Assembly: GCA_029257775.1 (NCBI GenBank)
Contig: JARIAQ010000038.1
Location: 57,507 to 121,506 of the forward strand
Source: Blautia sp.
GTDB lineage: Bacteria; Bacillota; Clostridia; Lachnospirales; Lachnospiraceae
Direction: 5' to 3'
DNA: 64,000 nt
Part shown: one piece after another, positions 27,209-36,196 of the stretch
Numbering within the stretch: the first letter of the stretch is position 1
Layout: each line of letters starts with the position of its first letter
Translations under genes and position numbers: made by a program
Notes under the pieces: generated by a model
Databases searched by the model: none
The model's input: the letters and a program-made list of their open reading frames with translations, nothing else
What the model was told of the DNA's origin: nothing

Positions 27209-27757
27209 ATGATTATGACAAAAGAAAAAAATAAAACATACGATTTAGTGTATATTAGTATGTTTACTGTACTTATTGCAATTTGCTCATGGATTTCTAT
27301 TCCTGCAGCAGTTCCATTTACTTTACAAACTTTAGGTATCTTTTTAACCGTAGGTATTTTAGGTGGAAAAAGAGGAACGATATCTGTTTTGGTGTATATT
27401 TTATTAGGAGCTATTGGAATTCCTGTTTTTGCGGGATTCTCTGGTGGAATAGGAGTTCTGATTGGAACTACAGGAGGGTATCTTGTTGGATTTTTGGTAA
27501 CAGCCCTTGTTATGTGGGGGATAGAGTATGCTTTTGGAAGTGGAAAAATTGTGCAAATTGTATCAATGTTTTTGGGGTTGCTGGCATGTTATACGGTAGG
27601 AACTTTATGGTTTATAGCAGTATACACCCAGCAAACAGGTGATGTAGGCATTTGGGCAGTGCTTAGTTGGTGCGTATTTCCTTTTGTAATACCAGATATT
27701 TTGAAAATTGTTTTGGCAATCGTTTTAATTAGAAGGATTAAAGGGGCAATACAATAA
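27209..27757 (+). CDS. bioY: biotin transporter BioY
   Basis: A 182-residue S component with six membrane segments. The family stretch VPFTLQTLGIFLTVGILGGKRGTISVLVYILLGAIGIPVFAGF includes the conserved TLQTL region. It imports biotin, alone or with an ECF module. The BirA operator in its promoter agrees with biotin as substrate. The next gene (DUF1284) starts at the base after its stop, so they share an mRNA. Confidence 0.96.
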   Translation: MIMTKEKNKTYDLVYISMFTVLIAICSWISIPAAVPFTLQTLGIFLTVGILGGKRGTISVLVYILLGAIGIPVFAGFSGGIGVLIGTTGGYLVGFLVTALVMWGIEYAFGSGKIVQIVSMFLGLLACYTVGTLWFIAVYTQQTGDVGIWAVLSWCVFPFVIPDILKIVLAIVLIRRIKGAIQ

Positions 27758-28183
27758 ATGAAACAGAAATTTTTAAAAATCAGAGCCCATCATGGTATGT
27801 GTCTACATTTTTTTGAAGGAAAAGGATACAATGATGAATTTACTGGCCATATGCAGAAGATTTATGAAAAAATGCAAGAAAATCCGGAAATTGAATTAGT
27901 TGTGCAAGGTGATGAAATTTGTAAAAAATGTCCTAATTTAGAAAATGGTATTTGTAAAACACAGGAATTGGTTTTGGGTTATGACAAAGAAGTTTTGAAA
28001 AAATGCGGATTAGTTAAAGATATGAAAATTTCTTGGAAGGATTTTTCGAAGCTGGTTGAGGAAAGGATTATTTTTTCTGGCGAACGTCAAAATATATGTG
28101 GAAATTGCCAATGGTCCTCTATTTGTGAGAAGAAAGTAGAAGAAAGCCTATTGGAAACTAAAAAAAATTGTGATACACTATAG
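27758..28183 (+). CDS. DUF1284 protein
   Basis: A 141-residue cysteine-rich protein. It opens with the family signature RAHHGMCLHFFEGKGY and has cysteine groups CKKCPNLENGIC and CGNCQWSSIC, which look like an Fe-S or zinc site. DUF1284 has no known function. It begins directly after bioY and is followed 23 nt later by a hemerythrin. Confidence 0.85.
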   Translation: MKQKFLKIRAHHGMCLHFFEGKGYNDEFTGHMQKIYEKMQENPEIELVVQGDEICKKCPNLENGICKTQELVLGYDKEVLKKCGLVKDMKISWKDFSKLVEERIIFSGERQNICGNCQWSSICEKKVEESLLETKKNCDTL

Positions 28184-28206
28184 GAAAACAAGTGGAGGAA
28201 AAGAAA

Positions 28207-28629
28207 ATGAGAGCAGAATTTGATGAAACATTAGTAACTGGAAATGAAATGATTGATACACAACATAAAGAATTGATTGAACGTATCAATCAGCTGTTAG
28301 AAAGCTGTGAAGATGGACAGGGAAAAGTAAAAGCCATTAAAATGTTAGATTATTTATTAGACTATACAGAATTTCATTTCAGTGCAGAAGAAAAGTTACA
28401 GGAAGAAATTCAGTATCCAGGAATTAAGGAGCATAAAGTAAAACATGCAGAATTTAAAAATGCTGTAAAGGAATTACAGGAAATGCTGGAAGAGGAAGAA
28501 GGCCCTACAGAAACTTTTGTAGCTCAAGTTAAGAAGAATGTAGTAGATTGGTTATTTGATCATATTAAAGGATTTGATCGTTCTGTTGCAGAATATAAAT
28601 TTATGGCATCTAACGCAGATCGATTATAA
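28207..28629 (+). CDS. bacteriohemerythrin
   Basis: A 140-residue four-helix protein with a di-iron O2-binding site. The expected ligands are visible in order: IDTQHKELIERIN, FHFSAEEKLQEE, HKVKHAEFK and WLFDHIKGFD. Start ATG 28207 follows GTGGAGGA at 8 nt. In a strict anaerobe it may scavenge or sense oxygen or NO (inference). It lies in a small stress-like group with DUF1284 and an ArsC/Spx-like protein. Confidence 0.93.
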   Translation: MRAEFDETLVTGNEMIDTQHKELIERINQLLESCEDGQGKVKAIKMLDYLLDYTEFHFSAEEKLQEEIQYPGIKEHKVKHAEFKNAVKELQEMLEEEEGPTETFVAQVKKNVVDWLFDHIKGFDRSVAEYKFMASNADRL

Positions 28630-28639
28630 GAGGTTGTCT

Positions 28640-28993
28640 ATGATATTATTTTTAGAATATCCTAAATGCAGTACTTGTCAGAAAGCAAAAAAATGGCTTT
28701 TAGAAAATCAGGTAGAGTTTGAGGAGCGTCATATTATAGAAGAAAATCCTTCGGAAGAAGAGTTAAAATTATGGTATGAAAAAAGTGGACTTCCTTTGAA
28801 ACGTTTCTTTAATACTAGTGGAATGAAGTATAAAGAGTTAAAGTTAAAGGACAAGCTTCCTGATATGACAGAGGAAGAACAGATTAAGCTTCTTGCTTCA
28901 GACGGTATGTTAGTAAAACGTCCTATTATTGTGGGGGATAATTTTGCTCTTACAGGTTTTAAGGATAAGGAATGGATAGAAAAACTAAATTAA
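28640..28993 (+). CDS. ArsC/Spx family thioredoxin-fold protein
   Basis: 117 residues from ATG 28640 (AAGAGG site); the longer frame starting inside the hemerythrin gene is not supported. It has the N-terminal redox pair CSTC in YPKCSTCQKAKKWL, the RFFNTSGMKYKEL segment and the RPIIVGDNFALTGF end typical of ArsC/Spx/YffB proteins. It may be a glutaredoxin-like reductase rather than a transcription factor. Role uncertain. Confidence 0.88.
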   Translation: MILFLEYPKCSTCQKAKKWLLENQVEFEERHIIEENPSEEELKLWYEKSGLPLKRFFNTSGMKYKELKLKDKLPDMTEEEQIKLLASDGMLVKRPIIVGDNFALTGFKDKEWIEKLN

Positions 28994-28997
28994 AATC

Positions 28998-29082
28998 AGC
29001 AGGGGAGTTCGTAGGCGAACTGAGAGGAAGTCAATAACTTCGACCCTTTAACCTGATATGGGTAATGCCAGCGTAGGGAGAC
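28998..29082 (+). promoter_or_regulatory. TPP riboswitch (THI-box) upstream of thiE
   Basis: All core elements are present in order: AGGGGAG, CTGAGAGGAAG, ACCCTTTAACCTGATATGGG, TAATGCCAGCGTAGGGAG. A strong terminator hairpin follows after 8 nt, so thiamine diphosphate probably causes early termination. Confidence 0.96.
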
Positions 29083-29090
29083 AAGTATAA

Positions 29091-29125
29091 AAACCGGAAA
29101 ACGTATAGGCGTTTTCCGGTTTTTA
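29091..29125 (+). terminator. TPP-riboswitch-controlled terminator
   Basis: A perfect 13-bp stem AAACCGGAAAACG/CGTTTTCCGGTTT with a 6-nt loop and T-run. It is the expression platform of the riboswitch. Confidence 0.92.
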
Positions 29126-29184
29126 ATATGTTTTTAGTTTCTTACAATATTAAGTTTTATAGGAACATAATACGAGGAGAAAAA

Positions 29185-29823
29185 ATGAAATTAAAAAGAG
29201 CGAATATGTGTTTATATGCAGTTACAGATAGAAGTTGGGTAGGAGAAAAAAGTTTTTTACAACAAATTGAAGATTCGTTAAAAGGTGGAATTACTTTACT
29301 ACAACTTCGTGAGAAAAGTTTGGGCAAAGAGGAATTTTTGGAAGAAGCGTATAAGGTGAAAAAATTAACTGATAAATATCAAGTTCCATTAATTATTAAC
29401 GATAATTTAGAAATTGCTTTGCAGGTAGGAGCAGCTGGTGTACATGTGGGGCAAAGGGATATGGAAGCAGGAGAAGCTAGAAAAAAGCTGGGAACTGATA
29501 AAATTTTAGGGGTATCTTGTCGTACTGTGGAAGATGCAAAAAAGGCAGAAGAAATGGGAGCAGATTATCTAGGAGTAGGGGCTATGTTTGCAACTTCCAC
29601 AAAGACAGAAGCAGAAGTAATCACGAAAGAGCGACTGAAAGCTATTTGTCAGGCAGTATCTATTCCTGTTGTGGCAATTGGAGGAATTAAGGAAGAAAAT
29701 ATGCTTAGTTTAAGTGATAGTGGGATTTCCGGTGTTGCAGTGGTTTCGGGAATTTATGCGCAAAAAGATATAGAAAATGCTTGTCAACGGCTTTTAAAAT
29801 TGTCAAAAGAAATTACAGAGTAG
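29185..29823 (+). CDS. thiE: thiamine-phosphate synthase
   Basis: A 212-residue TIM-barrel enzyme joining HMP-PP and thiazole phosphate into thiamine phosphate. Motifs: LQLREKSLG, LIINDNLEIALQVGAAGVHVGQRDM, GVSCRTVEDAKKAEEMGADYLGVGAMFATSTK, VAIGGI. The ATG at 29185 (after CGAGGAG) is preferred over one at 29128, which is part of the terminator region. thiD follows after 11 nt. No thiC/thiG/thiM is here, so the cell may salvage precursors or encode those elsewhere. Confidence 0.96.
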   Translation: MKLKRANMCLYAVTDRSWVGEKSFLQQIEDSLKGGITLLQLREKSLGKEEFLEEAYKVKKLTDKYQVPLIINDNLEIALQVGAAGVHVGQRDMEAGEARKKLGTDKILGVSCRTVEDAKKAEEMGADYLGVGAMFATSTKTEAEVITKERLKAICQAVSIPVVAIGGIKEENMLSLSDSGISGVAVVSGIYAQKDIENACQRLLKLSKEITE

Positions 29824-29834
29824 GGGAAAGAAAA

Positions 29835-30617
29835 ATGAAAAAAGTATTGAGTATTGCAGGATCAGATTCAAGTGGAGGTGCTGGCATACAAGCAGATATG
29901 AAAACAGTTTGTGCTCATAATATGTATGGGATGACAGCAATTACGGCGTTGACGGCACAGAATACCACAGGAGTTTATGGTATTATGGAAGTATCTGCAG
30001 ATTTTTTGGCAAAGCAGTTAGATTGCATCTTTCAGGATATTTATCCTGATGCAGTAAAAATTGGAATGGTTCCAAGCGGGGAACTTGCCTGTGTCATTTC
30101 TGAGAAATTAAGAGAATATAAAGTGAAGAATATTGTTATAGATACAGTTATGGTATCTACAAGTGGAAGCAAACTTATGCAAGAAGAGGCGTGTAAAGTG
30201 ATGAAGGAGCAGTTATTTCCCTTAGGAACTGTGTTGACACCAAACCTTTTTGAAGCAGAAGTTCTTTCTGGAATTGAAATAAAAAGTCAGGCAGATATGG
30301 TATCAGCCGCAAAAGAAATTGGAAAATATACCCAGGGAGCAATTTTAGTAAAAGGTGGTCATTTAACAAAAGGGGCAGATGATCTACTTTATGAAAAGGG
30401 TGAAGAAATTTGGTACTGTAAAGAGAAAATTAACAATCCAAATACACATGGCACAGGGTGTACGCTTTCTTCTGCTATTGCATGTAACCTTGCAGCGGGG
30501 TATTCTTTACAAGAAAGTGTAAAAAATGCAAAAGAATATCTCACTGGAGCAATCAAAGCGGGCCTTAATTTAGGAAATGGCAGAGGCCCATTAAATCATC
30601 TTTATAGGAATTGTTAG
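29835..30617 (+). CDS. thiD: hydroxymethylpyrimidine/phosphomethylpyrimidine kinase
   Basis: A 260-residue ribokinase-fold enzyme phosphorylating HMP twice to HMP-PP, the substrate of ThiE. Motifs: SIAGSDSSGGAGIQADMKT at the start, GMVPSGEL, NLFEAEVLSG, and the C-terminal anion hole NTHGTGCTLSSAIA. Start ATG 29835 after AGGGGAAAG. Co-transcribed with thiE under the TPP riboswitch. Confidence 0.96.
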   Translation: MKKVLSIAGSDSSGGAGIQADMKTVCAHNMYGMTAITALTAQNTTGVYGIMEVSADFLAKQLDCIFQDIYPDAVKIGMVPSGELACVISEKLREYKVKNIVIDTVMVSTSGSKLMQEEACKVMKEQLFPLGTVLTPNLFEAEVLSGIEIKSQADMVSAAKEIGKYTQGAILVKGGHLTKGADDLLYEKGEEIWYCKEKINNPNTHGTGCTLSSAIACNLAAGYSLQESVKNAKEYLTGAIKAGLNLGNGRGPLNHLYRNC

Positions 30618-30623
30618 CCATTT

Positions 30624-30660
30624 TAGGGACAGAGTTTATTTTTTAGCTCTGTCCCTAATT
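30624..30660. terminator. terminator between convergent thiD and DUF362 genes
   Basis: A perfect 11-bp stem TAGGGACAGAG/CTCTGTCCCTA (30624-30634 and 30647-30657). T-rich flanks are modest, so efficiency is uncertain. Confidence 0.7.
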
Positions 30661-30713
30661 ACATAATAATACAGTTTCCTTTTTGCTATCTAACTTAGTT
30701 ATTTTAAAACTCT

Positions 30714-31838
30714 TTATTTAACGGTAACTAAGTTGTAGTTACTCCTTCCAATTCCGATTTTTTCTCCATGGGAAATGGCTGTTTCCCAATTGGTTTCTGG
30801 AAAAATGCTATGGAAATGGTCGTGATGGTGAGTGGATTTTTTTTCTTTACTGCAATCTCCTAGCATACTGTTTGGGAGAACAGGTTGCGCATTTACTGCA
30901 TCTGCACATGCTATGTCAAGAGCAACAGGATCGAAGGAAGCAAACATTCCTACGTTTGGTACAATGGCAGTGTCATTTTCACCGTGGCAGTCGCAATATG
31001 GAGAAACGTCCATAACTAAGCTAATATGAAAGTTTGGACGATTTTGAATAACAGCTTTTGTATATTCTGCAATTTTACAGTTTAAAATTTCATTTGATTC
31101 ATCAGAAGCAGACAGAATAGCATCCTTTGGACAGACACCGATGCATCTTCCGCAGCCGACACATTTATCGTGGTTGATCATAGCTTTTTTATTTGTAAAT
31201 TCTGGAGCATCATGAGCGCAAATTTTGGCACACATCTGACATCCGATACATAATTCTTGATTCACATAAGGTTTTCCAGAAGAGTGCATTTCCATTTTTC
31301 CAGCTCTGGAACCACATCCCATTCCAATGTTTTTTAAAGCACCACCAAATCCTGTTGATTCATGTCCTTTGAAATGATTTAAAGAAATAAGTACATCAGC
31401 ATCCATGATAGCACGTCCGATTTTGGCCTCTTTTATATAAGTACCATTTTCTATTGGAATTAATACTTCATCTGTCCCTTTTAGACCATCGGCAATTATA
31501 ATCTGACATCCTGTTGTAGTAGGATTAAAACCATTTAAATTGGCACTATCTAAATGGTCAAGGGCGTTTTTTCTTCCGCCTACGTATAAAGTATTGCAGT
31601 CTGTAAGAAAAGGTTTTCCTCCTAACTCTTTTATTACATCAGCAACAGCTTTTGCATAATTGGGACGTAAAAATGCGAGGTTTCCGGGCTCTCCAAAATG
31701 CATTTTAATAGCGACATATTTGTTTGTAAAATCAATCTTTCCAATTCCAGCAGTTTTTATTAGTCTTTGCAGTTTTGTGAGAAGATTATCACCATTTTTT
31801 ACTCTTAAATTTGTAAAATATACATTTGATACTTCCAT
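30714..31838 (-). CDS. DUF362 protein with two 4Fe-4S clusters
   Basis: A 374-residue protein: a DUF362 domain (KYVAIKMHFGEPGN, DADVLISLNHFKGHESTGFGGALKNIGMG) with an inserted ferredoxin unit, CIGCQMCAKIC and CVGCGRCIGVCP, giving two [4Fe-4S] sites at about residues 197-240. Then SFDPVALDIACADAVN and a His-rich patch (THHHDHFH). Found in many anaerobes; function unknown, presumed redox. An AGGAGG site precedes the ATG. Single gene, divergent from larC. Confidence 0.88.
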   Translation of the reverse strand: MEVSNVYFTNLRVKNGDNLLTKLQRLIKTAGIGKIDFTNKYVAIKMHFGEPGNLAFLRPNYAKAVADVIKELGGKPFLTDCNTLYVGGRKNALDHLDSANLNGFNPTTTGCQIIIADGLKGTDEVLIPIENGTYIKEAKIGRAIMDADVLISLNHFKGHESTGFGGALKNIGMGCGSRAGKMEMHSSGKPYVNQELCIGCQMCAKICAHDAPEFTNKKAMINHDKCVGCGRCIGVCPKDAILSASDESNEILNCKIAEYTKAVIQNRPNFHISLVMDVSPYCDCHGENDTAIVPNVGMFASFDPVALDIACADAVNAQPVLPNSMLGDCSKEKKSTHHHDHFHSIFPETNWETAISHGEKIGIGRSNYNLVTVK

Positions 31839-31994
31839 TTTCTATCCTCCTGTAAATACTTATTTGCGAAGCAATAGAAATATTTTATCATTGGAAAAAC
31901 GAAGATACAATAGAAAAAGATGGATTTTCTTTAGACTATTCAGATGAGTAGAAATATGATAGAATTTACTGAAAAATGGTGAAGGGATAAAAAT

Positions 31995-32966
31995 ATGGGG
32001 AACATACTGTACATGACAAGTAAAAATGGATTAAATTGTCATGTTTTAATAAAAGGTTTGAAAAAACTGGTAAAAAAACAAAATTTATCCATGCAAACAG
32101 AATTAAAAACGGATACGGCAAAAAAACTTAAACGAGTTTATGCGCTATTGGAAGAAGTAGGGGAAAAACAAGAGGAATATAAAAATAATCAAGAAGAATT
32201 GGGAAAACTTTTGGACACTTTAGAGTGTGATAAAATTTACTTTTCCTTTCTTCCGGAAGGAAACAATGAAGAGACTTTTGAGAAAAAATCCACTTTAATT
32301 CTAGATATCTTACAAAAATATCAGATTCCGATTAAAGTGCAGCCGGAAAAGGGAGAGATTTTAAGTTTGGGAATTGTTTGTTTTTTGTCTGTTTTTGGAG
32401 AATGGAAAATAGAAAAACAGTCTTGTTGTCTTATACAGACTATGATAGAAAAGGATAAAAATGATTTAATGATAAAGCTTTTGCTTTGTTCGGATACAAG
32501 AGATTTAGAGAAAGAAAAAGAGAAAGTGCAAGTTTTGGAAACAAATATAGATGATTGTAGTGGGGAACAACTTGGATATGCCATAGAATGCTTGATGAAA
32601 GCAGGGGCATTGGATGCGTCTTGTTTTCCTATTTATATGAAAAAGAATAGAGCTGCGTATATGTTGCAAGTATTATGTAGAAAAGAACAAGAAGAACAGT
32701 TGGAAGATATTATTTTTCGTGAAACAACAAGTATTGGGTTGCGCAAGTATGAAGAAAAACGTAGAATTTTGCCTAGAACTTTTCGGGAGGTTCTATTAAA
32801 AAATGGATGTAAAGTAACGGTAAAAGTATGTGAACATCATGGGCAGAAATTTTATTACCCGGAATTTGAAACAGTAAAAAAAGTGTGTGAAAAAACTGGT
32901 AGACCTTATAAAGATGTATATAATGAGGCATCTGCCTTGGCGGGGGGATATTATGAAAAGTTATGA
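31995..32966 (+). CDS. larC: LarC-like nickel insertion protein with degenerate N-terminal half
   Basis: 323 residues. The C-terminal 140 match LarC (LETNIDDCSGEQLGYAIECLMKAGALDA, ETTSIGLRKYEEKRRILPR, YYPEFETVKKVCEKTGRPYKDVY). LarC inserts Ni into the pincer nucleotide (NPN) cofactor of lactate racemase-type enzymes. The first 180 residues are poorly conserved: the usual GDM and HFHEVGA motifs are missing, though a remnant (DKIYFSFLPEGN) can be aligned. It overlaps larE by 14 nt. No larA or larB is in the window. It may be a divergent paralogue or partly decayed. Confidence 0.75.
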   Translation: MGNILYMTSKNGLNCHVLIKGLKKLVKKQNLSMQTELKTDTAKKLKRVYALLEEVGEKQEEYKNNQEELGKLLDTLECDKIYFSFLPEGNNEETFEKKSTLILDILQKYQIPIKVQPEKGEILSLGIVCFLSVFGEWKIEKQSCCLIQTMIEKDKNDLMIKLLLCSDTRDLEKEKEKVQVLETNIDDCSGEQLGYAIECLMKAGALDASCFPIYMKKNRAAYMLQVLCRKEQEEQLEDIIFRETTSIGLRKYEEKRRILPRTFREVLLKNGCKVTVKVCEHHGQKFYYPEFETVKKVCEKTGRPYKDVYNEASALAGGYYEKL

Positions 32967-33777
32967 AGAAAAAAAGCAGGATTTATATAAAAAAATGACA
33001 GGATATATAAAAAAAGATATTTGCATTGCTTTTTCAGGTGGTGTGGACAGCAGCCTTCTTTTAAAGGTAGCAAGAGATTGTGCAAGGCAACACAAAAAAG
33101 CTGGAAGAATTCATGCAGTAACTTTTCATACAGTACTCCACCCTACTTGTGATTTGGAAATTGCAACAAAAGTGGCAGAAGAAGTGGGGGCGGTTCATCA
33201 AATTATTTATGTAAATGAGTTGGAACAGGAAGAAATTCGTTTTAATCCTAAAAATAGATGTTATCTGTGTAAAAAGATATTGTTTCAGAAAATTCTTGAT
33301 TATGCCAAAGAGCAGGGAATTTCTATTACTATGGAAGGAACCAATGAGGATGATTTACATGTCTATCGCCCGGGATTAAAGGCAATTAAGGAGTTGGGTG
33401 TATTAAGTCCTTTAGCAGAAGCCGGATTTACCAAACAGGAAGTAAGAAAACTGGCGCAGGAATTAGCAGTTTCTGTGGCAAGTCGTCCATCTACACCCTG
33501 TCTTGCTACTAGGATTCCTTATGGGACAGAAATTAAGAAGGAAGACTTAGAGCGGATTGCACAAGGAGAAAAATATTTAAAAAAATGTGGATTTTCTGTG
33601 GTACGAATAAGACTGCATGGAGAGATTGCCAGAGTTGAAATTCCAAAAGAAGAATTTGTTGTTTTTTTGGAAAAATCTATTTATCTAACAGAAAATTTAA
33701 AAAAAATGGGATTTCAATATATTACGTTAGATATGCAGGGATTTCGAAGTGGAAGTATGGATGAATTTATAAATTAA
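32953..33777 (+). CDS. larE: ATP-dependent sulfur transferase LarE
   Basis: 274 residues from ATG 32953 (GGGGGG site); the frame runs further upstream inside larC. PP-loop SGGVDSS (28-34) activates the substrate carboxylates of the NPN precursor by adenylation. Cys103 and Cys106 (CYLC) and Cys183 (TPCLATR) form the three-cysteine pattern linked to [4Fe-4S]-type LarE rather than the single sacrificial cysteine form (family knowledge). Coupled to larC by overlap. Confidence 0.9.
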   Translation: MKSYEEKKQDLYKKMTGYIKKDICIAFSGGVDSSLLLKVARDCARQHKKAGRIHAVTFHTVLHPTCDLEIATKVAEEVGAVHQIIYVNELEQEEIRFNPKNRCYLCKKILFQKILDYAKEQGISITMEGTNEDDLHVYRPGLKAIKELGVLSPLAEAGFTKQEVRKLAQELAVSVASRPSTPCLATRIPYGTEIKKEDLERIAQGEKYLKKCGFSVVRIRLHGEIARVEIPKEEFVVFLEKSIYLTENLKKMGFQYITLDMQGFRSGSMDEFIN

Positions 33778-33798
33778 AAAGTTGTCAAGAAAAAACAC

Positions 33799-33827
33799 TT
33801 GACAGTTAAAAAAGTCTGTTGTATGAT
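33799..33827 (+). promoter_or_regulatory. promoter of the ylxM-ffh operon
   Basis: Perfect TTGACA (33799-33804), 17-bp spacer, TATGAT (33822-33827). Transcription would start only about 10 nt before the ylxM ATG, giving a very short leader. Confidence 0.85.
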
Positions 33828-33843
33828 AAGCAAGGTGATGCGA

Positions 33844-34188
33844 ATGGAAAAATTTGTAGAGCAAACTTTACTGTATGATTTTTATGGTGAGTTGCTGACC
33901 GTTCATCAAAGAAGGATTTATGAAGCGGTAGTTTTAAATGATTACTCACTTAGTGAAGTAGCTGACGATCTAGGAATTAGTCGTCAAGGAGTACATGATA
34001 ACATTAAGCGCTGTAATAAAGCTTTACAGGATTATGAAGCGAAGTTGCATTTGGTGGAAAAGTTTTTAAACATCAAAGAGAAGGTTCATCGTATTCACGA
34101 ATTAAGCAAGAAACAGGAAAAGCTTAGCAAGCAGGAATTAGTTTTCCAGATGGAAAATATTTCTCAGGAAATTTTAGAGGAGTTATAA
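33844..34188 (+). CDS. ylxM: YlxM family DNA-binding protein (SRP operon)
   Basis: 114 residues from ATG 33844, 6 nt after AAGGTG; the ATG at 33838 is too close to the site, and the TTG at 33799 lies in the promoter. It has a sigma-70 region 4-like HTH ([39 protein letters not shown]) and a helical tail. Almost always found before ffh; it may modulate SRP. Role not settled. Confidence 0.92.
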   Translation: MEKFVEQTLLYDFYGELLTVHQRRIYEAVVLNDYSLSEVADDLGISRQGVHDNIKRCNKALQDYEAKLHLVEKFLNIKEKVHRIHELSKKQEKLSKQELVFQMENISQEILEEL

Positions 34189-34192
34189 GCAG

Positions 34193-35539
34193 ATGGCATT
34201 TGAAAGCTTAACAGACAAACTACAGAATGTATTTAAAAACTTAAGAAAAAAAGGCCGTCTGACGGAAGCCGATGTAAAAGCTGCCTTGAAAGAAGTAAAA
34301 ATGGCTTTATTAGAAGCTGATGTAAGCTTTAAGGTAGTAAAACAGTTTATGAAAGCGGTACAAGAACGAGCCATTGGACAAGATGTTATGTCTGGATTGA
34401 ATCCAGGGCAGATGGTAATCAAAATTGTGAATGAAGAGCTTGTCAAATTAATGGGAAGTGAGACAACTGAGATTGCCTTAAGGTCAGGAAATGAAGTAAC
34501 AGTTCTTATGATGGTAGGTCTTCAAGGTGCAGGTAAAACAACGACTACAGCAAAGTTGGCAGGAAAGTTAAAGTCTAAGGGTAAAAAACCTCTTTTGGTA
34601 GCCTGTGATGTATATCGTCCTGCAGCTATTAAACAGCTTCAGGTCAATGGTGAGAAACAAGGTGTGGATGTATTTTCTATGGGAGATAAGAATAGTCCTG
34701 TAGATATTGCAAAAGCAGCTTATGAACATGCCAAAAATGAAAACTATAATGTTTTGATTTTAGATACAGCAGGTCGTCTTCATATAGATGAAGAAATGAT
34801 GGAGGAATTGGAAAGAATTAAAGAATCCATTACGGTAGATCAAACTTTATTAGTGGTTGATGCTATGACAGGTCAGGATGCTGTGAATGTTGCTGAAACT
34901 TTTGGAGAAAAGGTGGGTATTGACGGAGTAATACTGACAAAAATGGATGGTGATACTCGAGGCGGTGCAGCTCTTTCCATAAAAGCAATTAGTGGAAAAC
35001 CAATTTTATACGTAGGTATGGGAGAAAAACTTTCGGATTTAGAGCAGTTTTATCCTGAGCGTATGGCGTCCCGTATTTTAGGTATGGGAGATGTGATGAG
35101 TCTGATTGAAAAGGCACAAGCAAATCTAGATGAAGAAAAAGCAAAAGAAATGGAACAGAAGTTCCGCAAAAATTCTTTTGGTTTTGATGATTACTTGGAA
35201 AGTATGAATCAGATGAAAAATATGGGTGGTATATCTAGTGTACTAAGTATGCTTCCTGGCGTAGGTTCTCAGATGAAAGACCTGGAAAGTATGGTAGATG
35301 AGAAAGATATGGCTCGTAAAGAAGCAATTATCCTTTCTATGACACCAAAAGAACGTACGCATCCAGAAATCTTGAATCCGTCAAGAAAATACCGTATTGC
35401 AAAAGGTGCCGGCGTGGATGTGTCAGAAGTTAACCGTATGGTAAAGCAGTTTGAACAGGCTAAAAAAATGATGAAACAAATGCCCGGATTAATGGGTGGC
35501 AAAGGTGGTAAAAGAGGAAAATTTAAACTTCCCTTTTAA
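34193..35539 (+). CDS. ffh: signal recognition particle protein Ffh
   Basis: A 448-residue SRP54 GTPase. N domain, then G domain with P-loop GLQGAGKTTTT (about 105-115), DVYRPAAIKQL, DTAGRLH and TKMDGDTRGG, then the methionine-rich M domain (from about 320) that binds 4.5S RNA and signal peptides, with a basic C-terminus. Follows ylxM by 4 nt. Its receptor FtsY is at 8.5 kb. Confidence 0.97.
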   Translation: MAFESLTDKLQNVFKNLRKKGRLTEADVKAALKEVKMALLEADVSFKVVKQFMKAVQERAIGQDVMSGLNPGQMVIKIVNEELVKLMGSETTEIALRSGNEVTVLMMVGLQGAGKTTTTAKLAGKLKSKGKKPLLVACDVYRPAAIKQLQVNGEKQGVDVFSMGDKNSPVDIAKAAYEHAKNENYNVLILDTAGRLHIDEEMMEELERIKESITVDQTLLVVDAMTGQDAVNVAETFGEKVGIDGVILTKMDGDTRGGAALSIKAISGKPILYVGMGEKLSDLEQFYPERMASRILGMGDVMSLIEKAQANLDEEKAKEMEQKFRKNSFGFDDYLESMNQMKNMGGISSVLSMLPGVGSQMKDLESMVDEKDMARKEAIILSMTPKERTHPEILNPSRKYRIAKGAGVDVSEVNRMVKQFEQAKKMMKQMPGLMGGKGGKRGKFKLPF

Positions 35540-35581
35540 CATATATGAAAGATAATGAAATAAATCAGGAGGTGAAATGAA

Positions 35582-35827
35582 ATGGCAGTAAAAATCAGAT
35601 TAAGAAGAATGGGACAGAAAAAGGCTCCTTTTTATAGAATCGTTGTAGCAGACTCTAAATCTCCAAGAGATGGTAGATTTATCGAAGAAATCGGAACATA
35701 CGATTCAACTCAGGAACCAAGCGTATATAAAGTAGATGAAGAAGCAGCTAAAAGATGGCTTGCAAATGGTGCTCAGCCAACAGAAGTTGTTGCTAAAATC
35801 TTTAAACTGGCTGGTATTGAAAAATAA
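35582..35827 (+). CDS. rpsP: 30S ribosomal protein bS16
   Basis: 81 residues, full length, with the family start [23 protein letters not shown]. Strong AGGAGGTG site. Part of the ffh-rplS operon. Confidence 0.98.
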   Translation: MAVKIRLRRMGQKKAPFYRIVVADSKSPRDGRFIEEIGTYDSTQEPSVYKVDEEAAKRWLANGAQPTEVVAKIFKLAGIEK

Positions 35828-35844
35828 TCTGGGGGTGTCTTGTA

Positions 35845-36075
35845 ATGAAAGAATTAGTTGAAGTAATTGCAAAATCTCTCGTGGATTGTCCTGATGAAGT
35901 CGTTGTGACGGAGACAGAAGATAATGATGCGATTTTCGTTGAGCTTAAGGTGGCAGCTTCCGATATGGGTAAGGTAATCGGTCGTCAAGGCCGTATTGCT
36001 AAAGCAATCCGTACGGTTGTAAAAGCAGCTTCTTCCAAGAGTGAAAAGAAAGTAGTCGTAGATATTTTACAGTAA
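35845..36075 (+). CDS. khpA: KH-domain RNA-binding protein KhpA
   Basis: 76 residues forming one KH domain with the loop motif IGRQGRIAKAI. KhpA acts with KhpB (Jag) in RNA binding tied to cell elongation. Directly behind rpsP, the standard position in Firmicutes. Confidence 0.95.
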   Translation: MKELVEVIAKSLVDCPDEVVVTETEDNDAIFVELKVAASDMGKVIGRQGRIAKAIRTVVKAASSKSEKKVVVDILQ

Positions 36076-36130
36076 GCAAGAGGTGAGCGCTATATGCGCC
36101 CCTTTTTGCGTATGTAAGAAAAGGAATGCA

Positions 36131-36164
36131 AGCTGTAGTAAATATATATTTACTGCGGCTTTTT
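36131..36164 (+). terminator. terminator-like hairpin inside the ribosomal operon, before rimM
   Basis: A 13-bp stem (36131-36143 with 36148-36160, three G-U pairs), a 4-nt loop and a T5 run. It may partly stop transcription between khpA and rimM; no strong promoter is evident before rimM. Confidence 0.7.
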
Positions 36165-36196
36165 GTATATAGATTTTTAATGAGGAGAGTTAACTG

